From: Tethya wilhelma
Taxonomy: Eukaryota; Porifera; Demospongiae; Tethyida; Tethyidae
DNA length: 64,000 nt
Direction of reading: 5' to 3'
NCBI GenBank assembly: GCA_964030475.1
Contig: CAXIPT010000001.1
Coordinates: 10,080,444-10,144,443 of the forward strand
The notes under the pieces were generated by a model. It was not told the origin of the DNA. It saw only the letters and a list, made by a program, of their open reading frames with translations, and searched no databases. The translations under genes were made by a program, and so were the position numbers. How positions within the stretch are numbered: the stretch's first letter is position 1; every line of letters starts with the position of its first letter. This document shows positions 52,709 through 64,000 of the stretch, piece after piece.

Positions 52709-55700
52709 ATGGAAGAAGGTGCAGAAACAACAGTGTTGGAGTCGGCTTTACTCGATCAGAGAATAAGAGCCGATAGACACAAGGCAAACTTTGAGTCATT
52801 GAAGGCTCAATACCTCAATCTTCAAGAAGTAAGTTGATATAATTATCTATGTGGACTTGGTCAGATTAATTTCAAATGTCCCACTCCCCCTTCACTTTGA
52901 GCTCAACCTATCTAGTCAAGAAAAGAAACTTGTGCTTAGGTTAATAGTTTCTAGGATTGTAGTAGATCAAGGTACTTTAGAATGTACCAAGGTGTACCTC
53001 AGGGAATCCTTTTGTCCAAAATTTTCAGGGGGACCATATCCCTGATTCTGCCAAAGAGTTATCATAGGATGTGCGACAAACTGGTTTTCATACTTACTGA
53101 CTACCATTGATGGTACATTGATGGTACCTTGGATAGGCTCTACTTGTTCCTTGAACTGTGGTCAGGATCCAATTGGATCATTGAATGTATAGTTGTCAAC
53201 ATTTGTTTGATTGGGAATACGACTTCCTTCTTGATAGTTTTATACAACCACTTCTAAGATTTGTTTGGACTGATGGCTATGATCGTCATCTTTACTGATG
53301 ATGTAGGACTTCTTTAAATGAATCGTATAGCAGAAAAGTTTCACAGGGTTTAACTTTCGCAGATCACAATCTGTACGTGAACGTGTTTATCCGCAAAATT
53401 CTGTATAAAATATACATGTATGGAGATCGGTAGCTCATCCGTGAAAGTTAAAATGCAAAATGTTTGATGAGAGACATCCACAAAAGTTATACTCAATGAA
53501 ACTTTCCCACTATACAGTATAACTATGTATACCATGCATACATTGATATCTGTGACTAGACTCATCAAACACTTAAAGTGGAGTTTGATAGCCTCACTGA
53601 TAGCTATGACCGTCTTCACCACAAGTCACAAGACATCATACAGACACTGCAAAAGGAAAGAGACAGCAAAATAATAGAGTGTGAAGAACTCAGATCTCAG
53701 GTGTGTACCAGATCACTCACACTACTCATACTAAAGTGATTGATATACTACCCACTATATACAAATGCAGGTGCTAACTTCCCTCAAACTAGAGCAGCTC
53801 AGGGTACAGCTAACTGATGAAATAGAAGAACCGTACAAGAAAGTAAGTACATTGAATAATTGTGTACCTAATGTTTACCCTTCTGATATCTGGCCTGTGA
53901 GACTATATGTAGTGATTTTACTGTATCCTCCTATCCTCTAGCGTTTGGACTCTGTGGAAGGTGAACTTGAAGCAGCAAGGAGGTAATAACAATCACTCTT
54001 TGTTATTAAAGGCAGTAATTGTAATAGTGACTATAAATTAGCCTCATGGTCAGCCTAGCTTGACAGTAACATGCAAATGTACTGTGGGAAGTATAGAATT
54101 TAACAAAAAGGAGTTGCTTCTAATAAACCCATTGCATGTGATGTCAAAACTTATGTGATAACTTCATTTGTTGCATGAAGCCACCTAAGATGAAAGCACC
54201 GCCGTGCCATGTATTTCCTGTATTGGCACTGTTCAGTTTAGATAGTCATATACTGGCACTGACCACAGTACCACTATAATGATATATTGGCACTGACCAC
54301 AGTGCCAATATATCGGTATTAGCTCGAGTATTTTGTTGAACAAAGCCTTTAGAATAGTGCCAATATATCGGTATTAGCTCAAGTATTTTGTGGAACCGTG
54401 GGCAAAGCCTTTAGAATAGTGATTCAAATAAGAAGAAGTAGTACAGTTCACACTTGAAAAACGATCAGCAAATTTGTCAGTTTTCGCTCGCTTAGCAGCA
54501 GGCTTAATATTTTCCTTCGAATCTTCACTCTGAGCATCACTATGTTCATTCACATCGCCAGTCAGGTCAAACATTTCTGGAGAAATCCATTTCAACGTAT
54601 CATAGTCTTTGATTTTCAGGAACTAAACTCCAATCGAAAGTTCTAGCAGCGCTATATCCAAAATACTCTTAGATACTGTAGCTTCCATCTCAAAACTGCA
54701 TGGATTCACAGTGTGTAGTATAGTATGCCTAGACTGAGCTCACTGAAACTCGACTCAAATTTGAAAAAAGGCCTGATGACGTCAAAAGTTGCCATGGAAG
54801 CCCCCGTAGCTACCAATGAAATTACGTTCAGCATGCAACAAATTAGTTATTGCACGGCTTCTCTCGTGCCACATGGATTTATTGGCACTGTAGTGACGTA
54901 ATCCCTCGGGCCTACGGCCCTCGGGCTCTACGTCACTACAGTGCCAATAATTTCCATGTGGCACTCGACCCCATGCAATAACTAATACTTGTGGACATGC
55001 TGTGCATCTCAGATTCTATGTCTGGCAGGATAAAACTTATAATTCTTGGAACAGTATGTAGTGCTGACTTTTACTTTGGACATTGTATTGTTTGTAGTGA
55101 ACACAATAAACTGAAGTATAATTATGCCGTTTTGAAGTCAGACTATGAGACTACTGTGGTAGGTTAATGTTTCTCTATCTCAGATGAAATCGTAACTGTC
55201 TTTTCTTCTGTTATTTTAGACAATGCATCATTCTGTCATTAAAGAACTCACTGCAAAACATGAGGCAGAGGTATAAGTATTGCAATATCAGTATCTATTT
55301 AAAGTCTTCTATACTATGACATGTTGTGTCTAGATTTCTTCTCTAGCTGAGGAGCGGAGGTCACTATTAGCTCGTCTAGAAAAGGACATCCCTACTGACC
55401 TTCAGAGGATAAGACAACTACAGAGGGATAACAGTGAGGTATATTTGTGTGGCTACTCTGAAGAATACTAATTGATTCATAAATTATCCTGAAATTTTGT
55501 CACTACAAACTATCCTTCTTTATACTCTTGCTTTACCTTACCAAATCAGTTGACCCAAACTGTTTCACTGGACATTGTTGTAGATATTCACTTTCACTAA
55601 ATTAATCCTGGCGAAAGTTTAATCTAGAAAATTTCCATCTCTTATTTCAAAGGCTATATCAATGTAGATCGAAGCTATATAGTTATAATCGTTTCTGGTA

Positions 55701-56834
55701 TCCTTTCAATACCTTCTCTTTCTTGATAGTTGAAACAGCGGGTGAAAGCACTTCTCTCTGAAAATGGTGAGCTGAGGGCTCAAAGAGAAAATGTTGCAGC
55801 TAAACATGACCAGGTTTTGTTATTACATGTTTTAATATTGTGCCGTGAGTTTGATGTGATTTGTCTTTTCAGACTCATCAAGCGAAATCAGTACAAATTG
55901 CTGAGCTTCAGGCTTTTATCAAAACACTTGAGGTAAGTTTTAAGCTTTGAATTCGGTGTTGTAGTTATCTCTTGTATATTTGCTGATCTAGGTGGAACGG
56001 GCCTCTCTGACAAGCCAGGTGAAATCCTTGCAAACCGATCTTGCCAAGGCACATCAAGATCAGCATGCCCTTAGTGAGCAACTCAACACAACAAAGAGAG
56101 CAAATGCTAATATGAAGAGGTGAGTGTATCCCATCCTGTATTATGTGTACATTTTTCACTGTAGATACACTAGTTTCGCCCATGTTCATAGAGTGTGTCT
56201 GCATCATGTATTTTAACTTTAGAACACTTGGTGAAACTGAGCACAAGCATTCACTGGAACTTAGTGAGCTGAAGCTAAAGTAAGCATTTCTAGCTGAGGT
56301 GGATTCCACTCACATCCAATCCTGCCCTCTCTAGGCATGCTGAGGAGTGCCGTGAGCTGGAGCAAGAGAGAGAGAGATGTGTGTCTGAAGGTCAGGCTAT
56401 TGAAGCACAGCTGGAAGCACTTACTGCCACCATCAATGAGCAAGAGGCGCTGCTAGCAAACAAAGTGAGATGTTATTGCAGATTTTTTTTGTCGCAAAAC
56501 TTTCATAGGTATGTTTTCTTCATTTTTAAAAAAATTGATTACTTTAGGAGAGTGAGATAGAGCAACGTGTCCATGCTGCTAGAGAGAAGGAGTGGGAGAA
56601 GCTGGTTGTGTTGGAAAAGGAGAGGATTGAGTTAGAAGAAAGGGTGGCTGAACTACAAAAGTTAGTAATTTATCCTGTTTCATGATGGTGTGTATTTGCT
56701 CGTAATTGGGATCTTCGTGTATAATGGATGTCTATTGGGAATTTCTTTTGTATTTGTAGCACATTCATAGTCTGACATGATAACAATATGTCAGCCCCTA
56801 TAATATTATGAACATTTTTGTAAATTTTGTTGAT

Positions 56835-56875
<41 letters not shown>

Positions 56876-58702
56876 TTTTTTAATATTTTTTTAAATTTTT
56901 TTTAATTTTTTTTTTTTTTTTTTTTTTTTTGTAGAATTCAATCTAACTTATCTGAAGAGAAGGATGCTCAAATCAATGGACTGGAAGATGATATTACTAA
57001 TCTGCAATCACAGAAAGTATGTTTGTGTCAATGCTATAGAGTAGCATGGGGAATAGCTGCTATATACTGGCAATGCACATTTTAATCTGTTGAGTATTGA
57101 ACAGGCATCGCTGCAGTCTGAGCTGGAAATGGTGAAAGTTCAGTCAGAGAAAATGAGCCAGCAACTCCAAAGCTTGACTAATGTGAGTGAAATTGTTTTG
57201 ATTTTGTAGTACAAAAGTTTATTACCACGAGCAAAAAGCTCATGGGTATTATCAAACCATAATACTACTTGACTATTCTTGTTGGGCTGCGGAGTTTGTG
57301 TTATGTTATGTGCTTTAGTTTCATTTCTATCCCAGCTATCTCCCGTTAACTTTTATTTTACAAAAAGCATGATCTACCTCTACTTTGCTGTTAGATTTAC
57401 ATTGATAATGAAATGTAAATGCAGTGGGTTCCCCTTTCCTTCCTCTGCTTTCGAGGGTGGAGTCTGAGAGCAAGGCTTCACAATTAGAATGAATAATTCT
57501 TGTAAATCTAAACTGTAGCACTATTCCATTGTTGTTTGATTTTCATAGGAAGTTCAACAGCTTAGTGCTATTCAGAAAAAGTACAAGAGTCTTACTGCTG
57601 ATCATCAGAGGTTTGTGAAGCACAAAGTAGATTCATGATACAACTAATAGATTTACTCTTCTTTACAGACTGCAGCAATCTGAGCAAGAGTTGGGTGATT
57701 CTTCACGTAAGATGGAATCCACAATTCACCTTCTTCAAGAGCACTTGGAGAGAGTCCAAGATGAAATGGCTAGGATAGAAGAGCAGTACAAGCAAGAGCA
57801 ACAGAGAGAACGGTAGGAATATTAGGTCTTCTGTATAGTAGTGGGTATGTGTTGGTGTTTGTGTCTTAAATGATTAGAATAATGTGGTCAGAAGAAAAGC
57901 AAATGTTGACAGAGAAAATAGAAGGCTGCCAGTCTACCTTGAGTGATGTTGAGCATCAGCTTGAGGAAGCAAAAAGATCCAACAAAAAGGTATATGTGCA
58001 AGAGTAGTGTGAAGATTTATGTCATAGTGATGTTTGTTCCTGTGTGTACAGATGCAGAGTCACTATAAAAAGAAGATGCAAGAATTACAGAATTCCAATG
58101 ACATTCTTAAGGCAAAGAAAGAAGAGGCCAATGCTGAAAAAGAGTCTCTTCAGTAAGTGATTCCAGTTTTTGGAGTATTATAGTCAGCATTGTCCCCCCT
58201 CCATAGGAAAGCATTGGGTCTTGAAAATCAAAAACTGAACAGAAAAGTCACCGAAGTAGGTATCACGTAGCCTAGTTCCCAGGCTCCTCCCTTGTTAGTA
58301 TTTCCTTCAAAATATTCACGAGATAGGAGTCTGGAATGAGGCTAGGCTTTATGTATATTTGTTGTATTCTGCTATAATGTCAACAATATCAATAAAATTA
58401 ATCCAGATGCAGAGAAAACACAAAGAGTTTCTCTTTGTGCTTCAGCATGGCCCACAGTTAGGGGTCAGTGCAAGTGTTGAAACCCAAGCTGAAAAGGTAT
58501 GCTATAACTACAAGTAGTTCATCCTGCTATTTTTATTTCTCGTCAAATTTAATAGGAAGATGATGTGCAAGGTGTTCGCCAAAGAGTGGATGAGCTTGCA
58601 GCCAGCCAGCAGCAACACTTGGCTGCTCTATCAGCATTTGTCACACATACTGTTATTTCTCCTTCACAGTCCAACAATTCCATCACAGACTCATTTCAAT
58701 AA
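52709..58702 (+). CDS. CEP83: CEP83 (CCDC41) homologue, centriolar distal-appendage coiled-coil protein
   Basis: About 20 small exons from ATG 52709 to TAA 58700-58702, with introns mostly 40-200 nt. Early exons: 52709-52828, 53560-53700, 53771-53842, 53942-53982, 55098-55158. The protein is almost wholly coiled coil. Diagnostic similarity to CEP83: LLDQRIRADRHKANFESLKA near the N terminus, LTSLKLEQLRVQLTDEIEEP, HNKLKYNYAVLKSDYET, EKEWEKLVVLEKERIELEER in the middle, and MQRKHKEFLFVLQHGP near the C terminus, in the same order as in vertebrate CEP83. CEP83 anchors the mother centriole to the membrane at the start of ciliogenesis. A perfect X-box upstream fits a ciliary gene. AATAAA (58698-58703) overlaps the stop codon and may be the poly(A) signal. 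Intron 4 (53983-55097) and another with a T tract carry repeats. Confidence 0.85.
53324..53517. mobile_element. 'TATAGC..GAAA' MITE in CEP83 intron 1
   Basis: CGTATAGCAGAAAAGTTTCA at the left and TGAAACTTTCCCACTATACA at the right are inverse copies; the interior has GTTTAACTTTCGCAG / TCCGTGAAAGTTAAAA. Related to other TTTCG elements here. Confidence 0.6.
54180..54970. repeat. composite repeat block in CEP83 intron 4, including a 76-bp palindrome
   Basis: 54290-54420 holds two direct copies of a ~60-bp unit (TGCCAATATATCGGTATTAG..TTTAGAATAGTG). 54880-54950 is a near-perfect palindrome, TATTGGCACTGTAGTGACGT..ACGTCACTACAGTGCCAATA, centred on GGGCCTACGGCCC. The minus strand at 54595-54374 has a short frame (SPEMFDLTGDVNEHSDAQSE.., AKTDKFADRF) that may be a transposon protein fragment. 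TTGGCACTG motifs recur throughout, so this is probably one decayed element with internal and terminal TTGGCACTGTAGTGACGT repeats. Confidence 0.6.
56839..56931. repeat. long T tract before a CEP83 exon
   Basis: About 90 nearly uninterrupted T with a few A, ending directly at the acceptor TTTTGTAG (exon starts 56933). It acts as an extreme polypyrimidine tract on the gene strand, and is a sequencing-error-prone stretch. Confidence 0.9.
58268..58352. mobile_element. short 'CCTCGTTCCCAGGC'-type inverted repeat in a CEP83 intron
   Basis: AGCCTAGTTCCCAGGCTCC at the left and GGAGTCTGGAATGAGGCTAGGCT at the right are inverses. Same family as the element at 61417-62070. Confidence 0.55.
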
Positions 58703-58779
58703 ACAGTTTTTTAACAAAGTACTTGGCACTTCTTATCCATTGTTCATGGTTGTTTCTTTCTTTTAGATATCTAAATACT

Positions 58780-58883
58780 TGATACCGCGCGAAAATTCAA
58801 TTCATTTAATTTGCGCGCGCATGCGTACAAGGCGGTCAACACGTGTGGATATGAGTCCAGTCTATGGAGAGTGACTGAAAAAT
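58780..58883 (+). promoter_or_regulatory. promoter of the 2OG oxygenase gene
   Basis: Between CEP83's stop (58702) and ATG 58884 lie CCGCGCGAAAATTC and TTGCGCGCGCATGCGTACAA (58811-58830), the latter with NRF-1-like GCGCATGCG. In-frame TGA codons precede the chosen ATG. The two genes are packed within 181 bp, on the same strand. Confidence 0.45.
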
Positions 58884-61800
58884 ATGGATAGTCCTGAAAC
58901 TGATTCAGATGTCGAAAGTGCCTCCTATTTCCGTGATATTTTGTTTTCCCTTCAGTCAGTAAAGCGTCCAGGGACCTTTTGTGCCGGAGGAGTTGTCGAC
59001 TTGCCTTTCCCAGGCATAGAGATATGTGGGATTCCAGGGAAGATTGGTCTGCCAGTCACCGAGTTTCTAGCTAAGCCAATTGTTGATCAATGTTCTAGGG
59101 CTCCATTTGGTCGAGGTGAAGACACCATTTTGGACACAACTGTTCGCTGCACGTGGCAGCTCAGTCCCTCACAATTCTCCATCAAGAACTCAGCCTGGGC
59201 TAAGGAGCTCAACATTCTTGTTGGTCGTGTGAAGAAGGAATTGGGATGCGATGCCTCACAAGACGTATTCTGTGAGCTCTACAAGCTGTTGCTGTATGAA
59301 CCTGGAGGATTCTTTAAGGTATTTGATTATTGCAGAAGTTATCATCTTGCCTTAATTTTTAGTATTGCTGATGCTAATGCTGTGTCTAGAGAGCCGGCAG
59401 ACCACATACTTTCCTATAATTTTTATTGCAGAGTTATGTAATATATAGATTAGTATCTGGATTGCCGGCACTGTGTTAAAGAACCAGCACCATTGACTAC
59501 AATCTATTTAGCTTTAGTATGGATCTGGCTTTTTAGCCACGGCCTTATAATATAATGTTGCTGCATATTTTATGTGCTGTAGTTTGCAGCAGAAGGTTCA
59601 ATAGAGATGTGTTTTCTTTATATAAGTTTTCAGTGGTATAGATTATGACTAAAGCCCTAAGAATATTATTAGACAGGGACTTCAACCATAATTATTATGT
59701 TAATATCAAGTGTGTCCTACATAGCCTCATACTTAGATTCCTCTTTCCTCTTTCAAGGAGAGAGGAGGAATGAGACTGTCTTTCATCTTCAAAGTGAAAA
59801 TTGCAGGCAGTAGGTGGCAAAGTAGCAGCATCACTATAATACTGTATAGCTAGAAATTTTCGAGGAGTAAAATAATAGTATTGAAAATTTATAAGGTAAT
59901 GGTTAAACACCCATTTACAAATCATGCCTTCTAATTGTAATTATCTTGTTTTTAGAATAATTATAGTTGTCACAAAATACTGTAATCTGATTGGTCAATT
60001 ACAGGTCTCTAGAGACCTGGAAAGCTCAATATAGAGACCTGCAGGTCTTCTAAGTGCCTTAGGCAAACTATTATATTCAAACAACAGCGAACAACAAAAT
60101 TAATACTAAATGCCTAGTGTCTTCTCTTGTTTTCTTGAAAACCGTCCAGCTTGTTCAAGCGCTAGCAGGTCAGCTATGCTGTGCTTCTGAAGTTTGACCT
60201 CTGAACCCATTTCAAAAACACTCCCATCTGGGTCAGCTTTCAACAAGTGAAGAAGACTTGACTCGCCGTAAGTAGCTGGAGTATCTATGGTAGACAGTTC
60301 ATAGCTTGACAAACTTGAGAGCAAGCCAAAGATGAATCTTTTAAGTCTATACTTAGCTAGCTTGACAAAGAGTGAATCAAGATGAATTTTCATGTGTCCA
60401 TATCTACATGGTAGCTATAATCTCTTGGATTTTTGTCGCTATCCAATAGAATTTCTTGTTCTGTTTTGTTGCTAGGGTTGTTAGGCCCATTAGGCCTATA
60501 TTCTAAACAAGTTTGAGGCCTCATCCAATGGTCTCTATGTTATCTATAGAGGCTCTCAGGCCCTTAGTAGCACCCTTGCTATGCTCGGGAGCTACAGTCT
60601 CGGGCCTTTGGTCCTATATATAAATAGTGTATAGAGACCTTGAACTCAGCCTCTAACTATTATATAGCTATTAGCTAGAAGTTTCAAGGCTCTAGCTAGC
60701 AACTAAGCAATTTTCTTGTAAAGAGAGAACTAAGCCAACCATTTCATCCATTTCAAATGCTAGCAACTGATATCTAGATTTGTATACTTAGCTAGATAAT
60801 TTGATCGTTTCAATTGAAAATCATTACCTTATTCACATGTCAACAAAAATAGATGGGTACAGGGGCGTAGCCAGGATTTAGAAATAGGAAGTGTTAAGAC
60901 TCGGTGTGCAAAGTGCATGGAAAATTTTGTGGTACCACACCCATGCACTAATTAGTGCACATGATCAGTTTCTGTGACCTTTGAACAGCAGCTCTGGAGC
61001 GCTCTCGATTGAGCTAGCATAAACTAAACTGTTCTAAAGTTTGTCTATCAAGCGTTTTGAAGTCTAAAATAATATTATTAGAAAACTAGCTTCAAACAAT
61101 AAACAAGTAAGTAGTATAAAATGGCTTGAGAAGCTATTTAATATTTAATAAAGTAATTATTTTCTTCTTCTGGTCAAGCTCAAAGGGGGTACTTGAGCAC
61201 CTTTTGAACCCCCTCTGGCTACGCCACTGGGGTAGGGCACTTGGGTTTTGTCATCCTGATGGGCTGTGGCTCTTAGGATGGTTATGTCAAATGAAGATAT
61301 AATTATGGTATTGCATGTATCGTGTGGCTCCAAATTTTCATGGCACAATATTTTCGTGAATTTTGTGATTTGACCATATATCACAATTTTTCTCCAAAAA
61401 ATTTTTAGAAAACGTAGCCTCGTTCCCAGGCCTTCTGCGTGCTGCTAATATTGATTTATTAAATTGACAATCTTTACCATTTTCGTAATTTTTAGCACGC
61501 AGAAGGCCTGGTGAACGAAATCACGTCAATGACATCAGAAAACTTGTAGCGTAGGCGGCCTAACCGTAAGCAAGACTTGAAGATTTTTTCTTGTGCACAT
61601 TGAAGCCCGCAAGTCGAGACAAAGAGCCGCAGCGTTTTTGAATAGCACAGCACTACGCTAGGCAATGCCTCTCAAAGCAACAAGAAAAAAATGGCAAAAA
61701 GAAGCGATGTCTGGACATATCACTCATATCTAAGGTCAAACTAAGCCCAAATTTATGTTTACTTGGCTGTTTTGTCTGGTCTTGATCTTTTGACTTCTGT

Positions 61801-64000
61801 CATCTGGCCTTCAAGCTCAGATTGGCTGTGCTTGTAGTCTAGCTCCAGGCCAAAGCGCTAGCGCACAGCATAGCCTCACAAAATTATTCACAAATAGATG
61901 ATGTCATATGCAAAATACATGGGCAGTCTAAGCAGTCCTGCCCACGTGCAAAATCACCTGTCTACCATGGGTCTACCTGTTTCCCTGGCCCTCTGCGTGC
62001 TTAAATAAAATCCTCTGGTAAGGATCGTCAACGTAATGGTAGTAGCACGCAGAGGGCCTGGGGACGAGGCTAAGAAAACCGTATATCAGCAATATAATTT
62101 CAGAGATCGTGATTCATAATAATTAGTTCAAAACAGAGAAGACAGACTTTTCACATACTTTTTATGCCACGAAAATTTGGAGCTACACGATTTCTAAAAT
62201 CAAGAAATTTCTCTGGTAAATATTTCACCTGTAAAATTTCGCGTAGTTTAATTTTGTTGTCACAGATTGTTTGGTGAACATCGGTTTACAGTATAATTGT
62301 TTTTTCACCATGACTAATTTTCATTGGTATGATTGGTCGTCGACTAGTGACGAAAGTTTCACGGTACAGAAAGTAATAAAGTCTTCAAGATTATAGCAGT
62401 TCTATAGCCACTATGACGTTACCTGTGCTTTGTCAATGTGCAATGACTTCGTTCGTGAACAGTGTGACTGCTATGTTGTACCAGGGTTCATAATCAAAAC
62501 ATCTGTTTGTGTGAATTTTTAACACAGCTAAAAACAAACATTGAAATTATAGATACTATCTCCAGTCAACTGTATGTATCACTAATTTATTGCCTGCATT
62601 TTAAACTTATCGATAATGACACATATGAACTGGCTGCAGTATAGCCCTTGCTGTGCATGTGCAGTTGCCAAGGGTTAATAAGTCAGTTTTGATTGATTTA
62701 ATATCAGCACTACTCCATATTTATGTGATGTGTCGATCATAGAAATGCATTCATGATGCTGTTATAATTATGTCACTAACTTGAATTTCTTTTCTCTTTC
62801 CAGCCTCATCGTGACACTGAGAAGACTGATGGAATGTTTGGGACGCTGGTGATTCAGTTGCTCTCTGACTACAGTGGAGGAGAACTGGTCGTCTCTCATG
62901 GAGGGAAAGAGGTGGTCTTCAACTTCAGTGGCAACAAGGGTTGCTTCAAGTATCACTACGCTGCCTTCTATGCTGACTGCCAGCACGAGATCAAGAAGGT
63001 GACAGAAGGCTATCGTTTGTGCCTCATCTACAACCTGATCTACTCTGGCTCTGGATCTGCTCCTGTACCTGCTGACAATGATGTCATTGTGAATCGTATT
63101 ATCACTACTGTCAAGGAGTGGAATGAGGATGCTGGTAAGTCCGATTGTCCTAACGTGATGGCCTACCTCCTTGAGCATAAATATTGTGAAGCAAGTCTGT
63201 CATTTTTGCATCTTAAGAATGTTGACAGAGCTATTGGTAGTGTCTTGGTTAGTGCTCGAGAGCAGGCCCCTTTTGATCTTTATCTTGCACAAGTGAGTGT
63301 TTCTCAGACATGGTCTGCAGAGATCAATGATTATTTTGGAGAGTATTCTCGTTATGGTGGCGATTGTGATTATGATGTCGGGGAAATGTTTAGCGAGAAT
63401 ATTTCAGCATCGAACTTCATCTCACCTCGTGGTCAGTCACTTCCGATCCATAACCTATCCCTTAGCAAGAGCTGTGTAGTTCCCAAGAAATTGTTTAAGC
63501 TTGTTGATCCTGACGAAGAAGAGTTTGAAGAAGCTACTGGAAATGCAGGAGCTACTGTTGAGAGGTTTTATACTTGGGCTGCTCTGATCCTTTGGCCTAC
63601 AAAGAATCGTCCTAATGTGGTAGGTGTTGATGTCATGACCTCAGAGTTGAATAAAGACATTATTGATCAAGCTGGAACACTATCTGAGAAAGAGCAAAAG
63701 GAATTGGTTCAAGTTGCTCGAGATCTTTCCCTTTACACAGCCGGGATGAGCTCAAGTTCTGCTACAACCTTCTTGAGCTGTCTGAAAGCTCTTAATACCA
63801 AAGACCTTCTTCTTCAGTTTCTTTCGGGCAATGTAGCCAAGTATGTTGCATGTGAAAGCTTCTGTGACCAACTGTTGAGTCTTTCAAGCACTCTTGGATT
63901 GTTGACAATCAAGCCAACACTTCTCTCCATGGTGCAGGCTATGAGTGACTTAAAGGGCTGTGGTCATCTCATCAGTAAGGTGTTTGCTCTCTCTTCTTCT
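58884..64000 (+). CDS. 2OG-Fe(II) dioxygenase (prolyl-4-hydroxylase-like), partial, long intron
   Basis: Exon 1, 58884-59318 (MDSPETDSDVESASYFRDIL..), encodes VDLPFPGIEICGIPGKIGLP, CTWQLSPSQFSIKN and YKLLLYEPGGFF, ending at a GTATTT donor. Exon 2 starts at 62804 after TTTCCAG and runs open to the window edge. The junction creates LYEPGGFFK|PHRDTEK, with iron ligands His and Asp (HxD), then GTLVIQLLSDYSGGELVVSH, AAFYADCQHEIKKVTEGYRL (distal His, and Arg for 2-oxoglutarate), and CLIYNLIYSG. This is the P4Hc-type oxygenase layout known in large proteins of fungi, protists and sponges. The long C-terminal extension (about 300 residues so far: EWNEDAGKSDCPNVMAYLLE.., FYTWAALILWPTKNR..) is helical and of unknown function. 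If the donor is skipped, the frame ends at 59441. The substrate is unknown; protein hydroxylation is likely. Confidence 0.85.
59850..60840. other. first intron of the oxygenase gene, decayed repeats
   Basis: GAAATTTTCGAGGAGTAAAA (59848) is a TTTCG-type fragment. GGTCTCTA..TAGAGACC repeats occur at 60003-60050 and 60525-60640, with CTCTCAGGCCC and CTCGGGCCTTTGG. A minus-strand frame at 60393-60106 (95 codons, FGLLSSLSSYELST..LLHLLKADPDGSVFE) is open but unrecognised; it may be part of a transposon gene. Confidence 0.4.
60850..61235. mobile_element. 'GGGGCGTAGCCAGGA' inverted-end element
   Basis: GGGGCGTAGCCAGGATTTAG (60853) and CCCCTCTGGCTACGCCACTG (61210) are inverted ends. Such GCGTAGCCAG ends are common in invertebrate MITEs. 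A related half may be present at 14262-14300. Non-coding. Confidence 0.6.
61321..62189. mobile_element. outer MITE (CGTGTGGCTCCAAATTTTC ends) containing a second MITE
   Basis: CGTGTGGCTCCAAATTTTCA at 61321 and GAAAATTTGGAGCTACACG ending 62189 are inverse. The second element (61417-62070) is nested inside. Confidence 0.65.
61417..62070. mobile_element. inner MITE 'GCCTCGTTCCCAGGCC', nested
   Basis: Outer ends GCCTCGTTCCCAGGCCTTCT (left) and AGGGCCTGGGGACGAGGC (right). Internal inverted copies of the same motif (AGCACGCAGAAGGCCTGGTG at 61495; CCCTGGCCCTCTGCGTGCT at 61984) make it a pair of back-to-back short elements. Near-identical flanks AGAAAAC occur on both sides (61407-61413 and 62073-62079), a likely target duplication within the outer element. 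Confidence 0.65.

Noticed and set aside
62768..63178. 136-codon minus-strand frame
   Set aside because: Antisense of the conserved 2OG oxygenase exon.

Overview
This is nuclear DNA of an animal. It is AT-rich, has compact introns (many of 40-100 nt, GT..AG), carries animal housekeeping and ciliary genes (FBXW7 and CEP83 homologues), and is crowded with DNA transposons, MITEs and dead retroelements. Transposase types, intron style and gene content look most like a marine demosponge such as Amphimedon. That assignment is inference from recognised families; no database search was possible.

Host genes. At the left edge lie the last two exons of an FBXW7-type F-box/WD40 protein (298-699, +). It converges on an intronless unknown protein (1118-2119, -) with a weak papain-fold-like motif. 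At 4573-6080 (-) is a membrane-anchored GT8 glycosyltransferase resembling the plant IPUT1/PGSIP branch, with one apparent 1-base frameshift and a perfect 320-bp tandem duplication of its 3' end. At 32640-34700 (-) is an intronless CARD-like/coiled-coil/filamin/NHL protein. At 50210-52426 (-) is a signal-peptide, multi-pass membrane protein with several apparent indels. A short GC-rich divergent promoter with a perfect RFX X-box separates it from CEP83 (52709-58702, +), a distal-appendage cilium protein with about 20 coiled-coil exons. At 58884 to the right edge (+) is a 2OG-Fe(II) prolyl-hydroxylase-like gene with a 3.5-kb repeat-filled intron.

Mobile DNA. The most striking object is a nearly complete 6.48-kb CACTA (EnSpm)-type transposon at 35795-42272. 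It has matching inverted ends (CCCAGCAAAAAAATCTTA), AAGATCTTA-rich subterminal arrays, a three-exon Tnp2/DUF4218 transposase broken only by one in-frame TGA, and a divergent, intact ten-exon gene for a BEN-domain protein, which is probably the accessory end-binding factor. A 1.35-kb right-end fragment of the same family, almost identical, lies at 46611-47965. The large element interrupts a dead retroelement with a CCCH-zinc-finger gag (42278-44100), itself interrupted by an approximately 600-bp element carrying two RFX X-box palindromes. Older remains include a piggyBac copy (18136-19757), a Tc1-like copy (30724-31600), a THAP/DDE fragment (27974-28781), Tnp2 fragments (17041-17446, 21719-21919), a degenerate 'DGGPDHR' transposase (12598-13929), a C48/Ulp1-like fragment (9384-9577), two dead non-LTR reverse transcriptases (25540-26830, 29880-30530), a 23-residue charged repeat array (24810-25030), and many MITEs. 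One of these is a 459-bp palindrome built on tRNA-Ala-like sequence.

Layout: 0-6 kb genes; 6-32 kb almost entirely transposon graveyard; 32-35 kb NHL gene; 35.8-48 kb CACTA/retroelement nest; 48-50 kb MITEs; 50-64 kb genes with repeat-laden introns. Intergenic stretches not listed show no coding signal that I could recognise.
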